DNA of 64,000 nucleotides from Phoronis australis (taxonomy: Eukaryota > Phoronida > Phoronidae), in assembly GCA_002633005.1 (NCBI GenBank), contig NMRA01000042.1, positions 1,183,019 to 1,247,018 on the forward strand, given 5' to 3'. The notes beneath the pieces were generated by a model. The model was given only the letters and a program-made list of their open reading frames with translations, was not told where the DNA came from and did no database searches. How positions within the stretch are numbered: the stretch's first letter is position 1; each line of letters begins with the position of its first letter. Of this stretch, positions 1 through 25,000 are shown one piece after another. Made by a program: the position numbers and the translations under genes.

Positions 1-80
1 GCTTAGTTGATTTGACTGGTGATGATGATTTCTTCCCACTACATGATATCTTAGATGTAGCATTATCACCAACTTTGTAG
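1..80 (+). other. Possible 3'-terminal coding exon at the window edge
   Basis: From base 3 an open frame runs to a TAG at 78-80. It encodes a short acidic/hydrophobic tail with the core DLTGDDDFFPLHDILDVAL, which looks like a C-terminal activation-type tail. An AATAAA lies about 95 bases downstream (near 174-179), which fits a transcript end. I do not recognise the family. The upstream part is outside the window, so the exon cannot be tied to a gene. It lies upstream of the first visible MKNK exon on the same strand, so it could belong to a separate gene or be a chance open frame inside an MKNK intron. Confidence 0.22.
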
Positions 81-825
81 CCATTGATTTAATGGAAACC
101 CAATTGTTTTCCATTTTCAAATCTTGTTATTTATGCCTGTAATATTGTTTATACTACCTTCTTCTCAACCGAAAATAAACAATGAAATGTTGTCTCATAA
201 AACATTAAATTACAGAGTTGTGCAGCACTTGCGGACTTCATATCTGCTGGTTGTGCATTTGCAATGTTAATCGTCACGTTCTTCTGGGAGACTGAATACT
301 ACATTAACAGTGTTCAACAATAGATTATTGATTGTGTTCTCAGGAGTGGCTGGTGAAGATAACATTGAGCATGCCCTCATCAGAAACTTTGCTTTATTTT
401 TGTTTAGTTATTGAATGGTCTTGCACTGCGGAAATGAACTACAAAAAACCTTATTTTTTTAGTTTAATCGGTCCAGTCCAGTCTTGACATGTCCTACTTT
501 TCAATTTTGTGCACCAAGAAGACAGTGCTTGCTCCTTGTTAGTACCCACCTGCATGATTTATTTGTCATTGTTAGTTTCTAATTTAATGTATTTTCTTGG
601 ATTGTCCTAGTTGTGTGGTGTCTATCATGAAGGTCATTTGTCAATGATGTTGGCTCTGTAAATGAGCATGTTCTGTTTGGAAAATAGCGGAGTTCGCAAG
701 AAAGATGGGATCGAAGATTCCAGGATATTGAATTCTTTGAGAAACATTTTGGTTTTTGCACATATTCTGCTACGTTTTATTTTTGAGACCACATTCCCTT
801 GATACTGGATGTCGTCTGCTTTCAG
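81..825 (+). other. Non-coding stretch: upstream flank or intron of MKNK
   Basis: I found no convincing exon here. The first visible MKNK exon begins with a split codon after a good acceptor (ttcag at 821-825), so at least one more coding exon lies upstream. That exon should carry the start and the basic nuclear-localisation / eIF4G-binding segment typical of the family. No basic KKKKRGR-like segment was found here, so it probably lies to the left of the window. Confidence 0.4.
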
Positions 826-3697
<2,872 letters not shown>

Positions 3698-6081
3698 GAA
3701 CACGTTTTCGTTGAAATTTCCTGTGGAGCTGCCAGAGTAATTTTTGTTGTGCAATTGCTTGGACTTTAGTCACTGCCCAACTCTTGGCAGTGAAGACACG
3801 TCAAAAGCTGTTAATCTTTAATTTTCTGTTGGTGCTTAAAAGTTTGATATTTATGAAGAGATGTCAGTATGCAGTTGTCAGATGGTGTATCAAAATGATA
3901 CTAATTTGTATTTGAATGAAGCAGCTATCATAACATTTCTTTAGTAGTACTTTCTTGAATCAGAATGCATCTAAATCAAAATGTGGCTGGCTTGTAACAC
4001 TTAAAAATCTTAGTCATCCAGATTCTTTGAAGTACTACTTTTAGTAGATAACGTGAAAGTTATCGAAATTATTGATCTGAAGGTTTACTTATGGTTACTA
4101 TGGTTTTCAAAAGAATGTATTTTGTAGTCTCAGAACCAGTATCTCTTTGCATGGACCAGTGATGGACAGACTATCCATTGTATCCATTTTATCATCGATG
4201 TCATCTGTTTCCAAGTTGTTCAAGGTTTCAGTTTTTAGCTTGTCAACTGTTCATGTAGTCATTTCATCCCCCCATCACACAGTAGCCAGAGTCTGGACCA
4301 TTTATGATCCTATCAAAGTAGGGTTTGGTTTGTATAACATTCCGGGTCTTCGTAAAAATCTAATACATTTTAGTTTCGTCACTTTTATCCCTCTAACTTT
4401 GAAGTGCCTTGGTGTCGAATTTACACCTTGTTAGTGAGATTAATTATGATTTTATTTCTCCCTTACAGTTCTGTTAAGAATCATCGCACATTGTTAAGTT
4501 GTGTATTATTTTCTTTTGCCGCTAAGGAGAGGCTTTTACACTGCTTAGGCTAAGGGGAGGCTTTTACAAAGCAGTATCAATTGTTTACATGGGGCGGCTG
4601 TCACTGCCATCTAGTGGTGGAGGAATGTACCTCCGTTTCACAGTGGGTAGTAGGACCTGTGGACAGTTGTATTCATAACTGGCAAGAAAGCAAGGAGAGC
4701 CATTTTATGCATAGTGTTCTTACCCCACCAAGAACATTTTCAAAAATATTGCTTTCTCCCTAAGATTGTAACAAAATTTGAAGGAGTACGCCAGCCACCA
4801 AGTCCCTCCCATCAGCGTGTCTTTTTGTACACTTTTGAAAGTCTGAATATTAGATATTCTCAGAGTTCATCCGTCCTATGTGATCATCACTATATTGCTT
4901 CGTGAAAGTCTCCAACCCGCTACAATCTTCTTAAATGTTCTATTTGTTAAGATTTCTATAATTTTCTTGAGTGGGTATGATTATGAAATGTTCATTTAAA
5001 GTTGTAAAATGTGTATGTATGACTCTTTGACGACATGTCTGTAAGATTGTCCAATTTTAAATGCCTGTATGTTTCAAATAATAGACCATTTGTGGTTCCT
5101 TAACTGAGCAGGGAAGTGAAGCAAATTGCCATCTCGTTGTATAACATGGCGGTCTTAATAGCCTTGTGCGTGGAAAAGCAGCATGAGGCCTTTCAGATTT
5201 ATGGGAATTCCTGTTGTGCAGTTAAAAATAAATCATAAATCACTTTGCTTCATATCTCGTGAATGGCTATTATGTGTTGCATTTAGGTCAGCAGTTAAGC
5301 TTTTGCGACAGCTAAGTCTATGAAGTTATTTCCGGACAATCATCAACACATAAGACATGTTTACTCTGTGTGAACAGAGGTGAAAGTGTAAACTCGGTCT
5401 TTGGATTTTGATTTTATGTTTCTTGTTTTTAATTTTTCCTACTTTTTGTACTTTTCCATTCTGTAAAGGATTTGCAATGTAGCCAACGTAGTCATTCGTG
5501 TATTATGTTGAACCGTTTCTAATTTTCTATGCAGTGGTGTCAGTCTTCTGTCTCACCTCGAGTTCTTGTGGTGATTGATTGATGGTTGTATGCAACTTTG
5601 TACCGGTGATGAGTGAGAATTGTTTCTCACAAATTGGACCTTTTTTTACGCTGCAGAGCCGTTTGTCTGCGCTTGTATTGTTGAAGCCAATGAAATCTAA
5701 TCACTTTTCAACATTTTCGTGGTGGTTAGATTTTAGCAAGTTTTACATCTTGGGTCATTTAGTGTCGTGTGTTAATGAGGAGTGACCCTGTAATTGTGGT
5801 TTTGGTCGTCTTCAAAGAATGTTGGCTGGCGTTGATACATTGTGCACTATTAATGTCGATTGTGTATCTTCATGTCCTGTGTGGACCAGATTTTGATGCA
5901 ATCCTTCAAGAGTGACAAGTTAACTTAAAGAAGACTTATTTTTTGTTGATTTTGAGCCGAAGTGTTTATGGGTTATGGTTAAGAAATTGATAAGAATGCC
6001 TCTCACAATTGCCAAAAGATTTTTGTACTGTGTTATAGTGATTCAATTTCGATCATGTCTTCAGCGAAAGAAAAAAATAAA
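3698..6081 (+). other. Probable MKNK 3' untranslated region
   Basis: There are 2.4 kb without a convincing coding exon between the MKNK stop and an AATAAA at 6076-6081. Short open frames here (for example 4147-4434) have no recognisable motif or splice structure. An imperfect direct repeat, gctaagg(a/g)gaggcttttaca, occurs twice at about 4521-4568. The length of the untranslated region is inferred from the polyadenylation signal only. Confidence 0.5.
6076..6081 (+). terminator. Candidate MKNK polyadenylation signal
   Basis: AATAAA in an A-rich context, 2.4 kb after the MKNK stop and just before the inferred end of the convergent PGM1 transcript. An earlier possible signal lies near 5229. Which one is used cannot be seen from sequence. 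Confidence 0.45.
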
Positions 6082-6206
6082 ATTGAAATATTTTAAACAG
6101 TATTGTTGTCTCTCAGTAGTGTATCTGAATTGTTTTTGCTCATAAACAACTTTGTCGGACAACTATATTGAGATAAAAATTAAAGATTGAACTGTTTATA
6201 ACGTCT

Positions 6207-6212
6207 TTTATT
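6207..6212 (-). terminator. Candidate PGM1 polyadenylation signal
   Basis: TTTATT on the + strand (AATAAA on the - strand), 1.1 kb past the PGM1 stop. If it is used, the PGM1 3' end lies about 100 bases from the MKNK 3' end, and the MITE at 6363-6930 is inside the PGM1 3' untranslated region. Confidence 0.4.
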
Positions 6213-6359
6213 AAATGTCATAAACTACACATTCAATCTGATGAAGCTTGTAAATCAACAGTTTCAAAGAACATTAGCACACTTTTGACTGGGCAGGGTT
6301 CTGTACTAGTTCGTTCAATGGCACCAAGCATCAGATATTTATTTCCAGCTGCAGTTCCC

Positions 6360-6933
6360 TTAGGGCTGTTCCAGTAAAATCTGTATGGGAGGGGGGGAAG
6401 GCACCTTTTTTCGCACTCACCACCCATATTTTTCATTTATTTCTTCAGCCTACCACCCGTAATTTTTTATAAGTTTGAAATGCAACCACCCGTAATTTTT
6501 TTTTTGTTCTTGTGGTTGACTGCGCAGGCGCTTGAGTTTATCTTTTCCTCCATCACCACTAACGTCATTCATTACTAAGAAAACATGTTTCTTATATATG
6601 GTTATTAGCCATCGAGAAATTCGGGCACCTGAGTATGGTTAACTGGTGTTATGGGCATGCCGATGAGGAGATCGGAGGGAGTGAAAAAGTCGGAGCTTTT
6701 TGCAAGTTGCATTTTTGTTTCAGTTTTTGATTTTGTGCAGATAGTTTATAAAATTTACTAAAATTACCCACCATCAAATATTTATGGTCCAATGAAACAA
6801 CAACGACCTGTAAATTTTTATTTTTTTGAAGTACGACCACCAGCCATTTTGAATTTAAACCAAACGCAACCACCCATAAATTTTTATTTCAGTTGCCTCC
6901 CCCCCCACACAGATTTTGCTGGAACATCCCTTA
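6360..6933. mobile_element. PIF/Harbinger-like MITE, copy 1 (TTA target duplication)
   Basis: The element spans 6363-6930 (568 bp). It has inverted ends GGGCTGTTCCAGTAAAATCT / GGGATGTTCCAGCAAAATCT and is flanked by TTA at 6360-6362 and 6931-6933. A three-base TWA target duplication and GGG...CCC ends are hallmarks of PIF/Harbinger elements. The interior has repeated ACCACCC(R)TAA-type motifs, poly-G/C runs near each end and no transposase, so it is non-autonomous. A closely related copy in the opposite orientation lies at 55698-56267 in YTHDC1. Confidence 0.88.
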
Positions 6934-7355
6934 GTCAACAACCAAGGTTGCCTTATACAATGCTTTTACAGCATTTCAGCCTCGCCAAGTATCACTTCAG
7001 CCATTTTCCTAGCATAACTTGCAAACCTTTCACTTGCATGGAAATCGTGACTGCAATAATTTTGCCAATGTGCACTAATATTAGCCCTTCACCAGTGTGA
7101 CCAGACTATAAACTAAGAATTGCCCACGTATATTAGCACTGTTATGATTACCAAGTATGCCAAAATTGATTTTAGTACACATTACATGTCATATAATTAA
7201 TTTTGGTTACTATGACAAAAGCTCAATCAACAACCATCAAAATGCACCCGTCATCCAACCAACGCAACAATACATGGCACAAAAACATGCATTTCTAAAA
7301 CTTTTGTTCTCACTGGCAAGTAGAAACCAGCTATAACTATGCTAGCAGTCAAAGT

Positions 7356-18782
<11,427 letters not shown>

Positions 18783-19069
18783 TCTCTTGTGTGGGGAAAC
18801 ACAAGCCAGCAGACACTCAAACAGTAAAGAAAACTAGCGTTACGTTAAGCACCGATCGACTACAAAACTCCACTTTCGAAAGTCAAAGCAGACAGATCAA
18901 GGTCACATTGATTATTTCCGGTTTAGTTTTGTCGGTCACATGATTTTGAGGCCGAGGTGTAAACTCGATTATTTCAGTCTTCGAAACCTTTACTAATTTA
19001 GCTCAGATTTTTGACGTCATATCACATGCGAAGACAATTTTCTATGCGATTTGTTGACAGTGACTTGAA
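18783..19069. promoter_or_regulatory. Bidirectional promoter between PGM1 and SLC38A9
   Basis: The PGM1 start codon (18782, - strand) and the SLC38A9 start codon (19070, + strand) are 287 bases apart, so the two genes must share or abut promoters. Visible candidate sites are a perfect palindromic CRE, TGACGTCA, at 19012-19019; a CLEAR-like E-box, GTCACATGAT, at 18935-18944; and TTTCCGG (ETS-type, reverse of CCGGAAA) near 18916-18922. No TATA box stands out. Site assignments are by motif only. Confidence 0.75.
19012..19019. promoter_or_regulatory. Palindromic CRE/ATF site
   Basis: TGACGTCA, an exact 8-bp CREB/ATF consensus, 51 bases upstream of the SLC38A9 start codon and about 230 bases upstream of the PGM1 start. 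Its place in a compact head-to-head promoter makes a real regulatory role plausible. Confidence 0.55.
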
Positions 19070-22000
19070 ATGAGTCGCCAAAACAGTTCGTCAACGTCGC
19101 GACTTATGCGGTGAGTTTTGTTTTTTAGTTATGTACCCCAAAATGCTTCGTTCTCGTTTGGCGTCGGAATGGTGCCCGAATGCGCATTGGTCGGATATAG
19201 CGGTCCCTGATTTAGAGAACCGGGCAACTACTGAATAATGGACCTGTTTTTTCAGTGGCGGATCTAGGATACCATAAGGGGGGGCCAACGTGTTGCTTCG
19301 GGGAATTGGGCCAAACGTGATTGCATGTGCACAGGTAGGCAATGACCATCGCCTCTGTTGGCCCGAACTCTGGTTCGGGCCAACAGAGGCGATGTTCATT
19401 GCCTAGGGTATGAACGCCAGCCTCATCCGCACTACCGGTTCTGGCTAGTTACTGAATTCAATATTTTTTCATGCTTCACGCTGTTGCTGTTTCATTTTGT
19501 TTGCGGCAGCCAAGGGGGGGGGNGAGGGGCGGACCCCTTTGGGCCCCCCTAAATCTGCCTATGTATTTAATGGATGAAACTGGTTCTCTAAATCAGGGAC
19601 GGCTATATCCGACCAGTGCTTAACCCTAAATTGTAACAAAACTGAAAAAATTTGAAGATAGGTTTTAATTCTTCACTTACCTTTAGCACAGTATGCCATA
19701 ATGGCCAGCAAGTGATATTCTGTTTTCGTTAAATTTCTCTTCAAAAGTAAAGATTAATAACATTTTACTTTAGTCTATTAATCAGTGTGCAAGGTCATTA
19801 AGCAACATTAATTAAATTTCCCATTATTTACAAGAAGGTAATCTGCCATTGAAAATAACACCATTTTGGCAATTGATTGGTGTGAAATAAGTGGAGAATT
19901 AATGTACTATGCAGGATTAGACACATGTGTATACAATGTGTATCACTTGTAAAAAGAGAAATGCAAATTTCTCCTGTAGCTTGACTTATTCATTACAAAC
20001 TGGTAGGTGTTGGTATCCATTCAGTGAAAATGAAAAAGGATGAACAAAAATACATTAAACACAAAATTAGAGACATGGACATTTACAAGGGGATAGCTGT
20101 CTCTGCCTTTCTGTGAAATATAGGTCCCTGTGCCTATGTTTTAGAACAATTGAGCTAAACTTCTTACGAAAACTGCATGATTTTGGATATTGCCTAAATT
20201 TGCTCATGTACGGAAAGTAGTATTAATTGTTTTTTCAATGTCTGACTTAAAGGAATATCTACCATGTTTATTATACAAACCGTTTTGCATGTAAGTTTAT
20301 TTCAAATTTGTTTTCAGCACACCTCTGACTTATGCGTCCATCAACCAGACAGATTCTGTCACACAATATGACAACAGCACTACAACCTCAGTCAGTCGTT
20401 ATAAATACTACACCCGACTGGCGCCCAAGGAATTGGTGAGCAAGATATAACTTCGTCTATGACCCAGATCCAACCACTATATGTGTCGTCTCCATGCGGA
20501 AATTGTTGGAAATAATCCCAGTATTTATTCAAGCAATTTTTTACAAGGAAATTTTTGTATTAGGACACAAATTTACTTGGATTCTCACTTCCATCATTTT
20601 TGCTAGGATTCATTTTGGAGAAATGAATTAATGTGTTGCTAGCTTTTTTTACTCAAGACAATTAAAATTTCATGGTACCGTGTTTGTCATCTAAAGCCAG
20701 ACTGCCATAGGTATTACTCATGTGTACTGTTGCTCTGTCTTTTGTGTCTACTAGTATTTACTACTTCGTACTTGTCAACCACGGATGGTTTTTATTATAT
20801 GCTTTATTTTTTTTGTAGTGCCATGGCTTAGCACTAAAATGCTACTTTTTTCTGTAACTGATTCACTTTTCTGCCATTGAAAACCTAAGTACACTATGTC
20901 CAACAACACAGTCACGTGGCATTTTATGAAGGAAATACATTATGTGAAGGAAAGTTTGTCAAAATTGGTGGCGAGGGGTGGTGCATTGCTAATGCACAAC
21001 TGTAGTTGTGTCTACCAGTATCTCAGTCTTGGGCTTTGTTATGTTTTGAGAGCTCTGTTGTGGTCTGAGTAAAAAAGGGTTTACACAGGTATATTATCCC
21101 TCCTTGGCCGTTATATGTTCACAGATGGTGGCCATGTCTGAGAAGCGCACTTTCAAAATCTGTCAACAGGGGCGATTTAACCTGTTGGGATATTTTGATT
21201 GCCTGGGATTATGAAATTTTTAAAAAAGATTCTTGATAAGCTTTTGAGATTTTGAAATACCTGGAAAAGGCAGAGTTTGGTTGCATCTACAGTATTGGCA
21301 AGCTCAAACTTTTTTACTTGTTTGAAATTGTTGTTTTTGACCCTCACTTATAGCTGTGCTGGGATTCTGCCAAAAGGCATACTAGTTACTTGGCTCTGGT
21401 CTAGCTGTTTTTTGTTGAACATCATACCTTACTTTTTCATAAAGAAAAATATACCAGAGATGAGCAGAAATGATGATTTTTTAGTCATCACTTGGCAAAT
21501 CTTGACTTCAAACCTTGTGTACATGTCTTTTGTCCCGCTTTTCAAAATAAAATATGAAACCTGCGGATATTTCTTTTTCTTTAGTCGGTGAGCGCAGGTC
21601 TAAGATGAATCACAGACGAGTAAAGACCAGAATCAAGTTTGCTTTTTTTGCTTCAAGTTATTTGTGTAAGGATGACATTGTGTTTATCATTTTTGTCTTA
21701 ATTAATTTTTTTATCTATTTGTTAACATTTTTTATAAGACAAACTAACAATCAAGGTATGAATACGTAGTTAAATTTTGTGATGTAGAGAAGAAGTGATA
21801 AAAATTGTGGTATTGGTTTTGTTACAGCTAATTGTGTTTTCGCCGCAGAGATAACAACTCTTGGGCTGTCTCCGGTGAGTCCATTCTTTGTTGAATGATG
21901 TTTAGGTCAATTGATTTTGTTACAGTTAATGCCAGACCATGTCGTGCCGAAGATATTCTTTCTCACATTACCTCTTCAACCGAAGGGAAAACAGAGCAGC

Positions 22001-25000
22001 ATAATCACCATGTAAGTAGATCAGAGAGGTGTTTCAAATCTTCTCTGTCATACTAGCATCCTGGATTGGACCAATTAATATTTATTTAAAAATTTTGGAA
22101 TAAATTGGTCCAAGTTAGTACCCCTAGTGATCAATATGAATTGTCTATTCAATCTGAATGAAAGGAAATTTATCTTTTGATGTAACGCTAGCTAGCCATC
22201 CCAAGATTACAATACAATTTCTATTTACCTGAATCCGAAGTTGTTCTGGATTCCAGCCCTTATGTAATACCTGAGAGGACAATGTACTCACCTGAGATTC
22301 TGACATGTTCTTGCCAACCTTTCATATGGGAGAACCTCACCCACATGTATTATTATTTATAATGTAAGTTATTTTTGGATTGAGAATTGGGCTGCTGTAC
22401 AGAAACCTGACATAACGGGTGAGTTCTCTTTGTGTGCAACACTTTGCATTCAGACAAATAACAATCATAACAGGAGTAGAACAATTGAAAAAAATTGCTT
22501 CATGTTAAACTACTGGCAGTGAGTATGAGTGTAAAAATTCACATGTAGTCATTCCATAAACTGCTGACTGCCTGAAATGATTTATTGTTAGACTTTGTGT
22601 TCACCAGGTAGGTTCTAATGAATAAAGGATTCTCATTGTCACACCTGAACAGACTGAGAGCAGACAGCAGTTTCTCTTCGTGGAAACGGTGACGTGTGAC
22701 TTCATGAATGCTTGCATTTTTATAAGTATATTAACCAATGTTGCGCTAGCATCATCAAGTTAAAAAGTCTCCACATTTTGTGCCTTCAAAGATGTATACC
22801 GTGTCATAATATCTGTTATTACTATTTGAAGATATCAAATTGAGGTGCGTTCAAGAATTAACCAGGGTGTTTATCCAAGTGTTCAATGTGAGTGTTTCTT
22901 ACAGCACTGTTACTTATCACAATGTCTTTGAGTGCTGTTTTCCTTTCTCAGATTCTCACTGTGGAACACCATGATGGGTACTTCACTTCTCAGTATGCCA
23001 TGGGCCATTGAGCAAGCTGGCTTCGCGTGTGGTGCAGCAATCACAGTCATTATGGCTGGTCTCACATTCTACACTGCCTGGCTTATATTGCAATCCACTC
23101 AGGGGATAGGTACATGTATTTCAGGTTATGGTAAAATCTCATCATTTTAGGACAAAAATAATTGTCATATTTGCATTTTTTTCCCTTTTTCAAAATGCTT
23201 CTAATTGTTGCGAATGCCCATTAATATATTGTCTAGTGGTAGCTTTTATACAGAATTTGAACATGGAAAAGCATTGATTTGGAGCTACATAGTAATTACC
23301 TTTTTATGAAAAAAAGAGAAAATGAAATCTCAATTATCTACCATGTTGTATTCTAAATTGGTGAGATTTTACCTTTAAACAAATTACCTCTCTTATAGTA
23401 ATTATTGTAAATAAGCAGGTCAGTATTTATGTCGAAGTCCTCATGACTGGCCTCACATTCTACACTGCCTGGCTTACATTGCACGATGGAACGATTCAAT
23501 ATTCTGATTGCAGTCCCAATGGCTGACCTACTGCCTGACTTGTAGAGCACTCTGATCAGGGAAAAGACTGAAATTATATCCCACATTGCTTGTTATTTGT
23601 TGAGTTTCTGCGGTGCTTTTATAGACACGATGCAATACATAGTCGAAAGGTTCAAAAGTGGGGCTAATTGCTACTAGTTTGCTTAGCTGAGAGGAAATGT
23701 GTTTGTGCCTTCTGAGTGGCTAATTTTTTTCAGGTGAAGGCAAAACTATCCCTACCCCTCTTGTCACCTCGTATAGAGAACACTGATGTTTTTTGTGCTT
23801 GTTTCAAATTGTCGTCTTATACATTGCTTAGACTAGACCAAGGGAACGCGTTTTTCTTGAATGATAAGTTTATTTAGTAGTAAATGTGTCAGGTAGTAGG
23901 CTCTGGACACCAGGGAATGATTTCTTTTGCTTAATACTATGTGTTCATCCCTGCATTTACGATAAACTAATCCAGATTCTTCTCACCGCATCGAGGCTTT
24001 TCAAAGTTAACAAGTTTTTAACTTTTTGAAGTGGAGGATCTGTTTGTCGAGTTTAATAAAGTGAGTCTCACCTTGGGGAGGGGGGGGTACTTTTTAATCT
24101 GTTTATGGGAATTTTTGGGCCTGATGAGGGGTATTTCGCGTGATTTTTAAACACTTTTCATAGGTGAATGGAGTTGATATTCAGCCCTAAAATCAAGACA
24201 TTGATGGCCATATAGTTTGATCTAGAACTCGGATTAGATCACCATATTCATCAAAAACATTATTTTCCAACGAGTACTCATAATTAATTGTTACATTTGT
24301 TTGCTATTGTCCCAGTATTTTGATACCAATCAGTAATCTTGTCTTGTCCATTAGGGCGTTCTTCTGTTGACCTCAACTTGTTCAATCAGGTAGCAAACAC
24401 ACCAAAATGATGAAACTGTTGTTGTAGTATGCTTGCAGGGGACTTCCATCATATTAGCTTTGCTCTTCTGGGACTTCACAACTGTAACTAGGTGGGTGTA
24501 AACTTACTGCGTATTTCAGAACTATCCATTGACTCCCATGATTGTTTTTTTATTTTTAGAAGCTTCAGGTGATGTGTTAGAGTTCTCTGACGCCTGCCGT
24601 TATTACCTGGGTCGCCTTGGAGAGTATTGCTCTGTGTTCTGTTCTCTCTTTTCCCTTCTGGGGGCAGCCATTATTTACTGGGTGCTGATGTCGAATTTTC
24701 TCTATCACACAGTGACATTTATTTACCGTAAGTATACCAGTTTATCTGTTTTGCTAGGTATCATAATTTCATTATTAAAATCTCTCATTTATTATTTCAG
24801 ATGATCTGCAGTTTTCAAATCCAGATTTTTAATCTGGTTCATTGTAAGTCGTTATTGCAGTATTTTGTCCATCATCGCAAGTCACACGCAAGTTGTGTGC
24901 CATGCTTGAAAGAGTTAGTCACACGACTTAATGTTTTAGTTACTGTTAAGATTATGTAGGACCCTAGGAAAGTGGCCAAATTGGACTAACTTTGGAACAC

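Noticed and set aside
6649-6873. 74-codon frame repeated at 55759-55983 as a conserved small protein
   Set aside because: Both frames lie inside two copies of the same MITE; their similarity comes from the element and not from selection on a protein.
24355-24389. A 35-nt AG...GT segment (reads [12 protein letters not shown]) as an extra SLC38A9 exon
   Set aside because: It would put the next exon (24560) out of frame. Joining exon 4 directly to 24560 keeps the frame and gives a length close to the human protein there.
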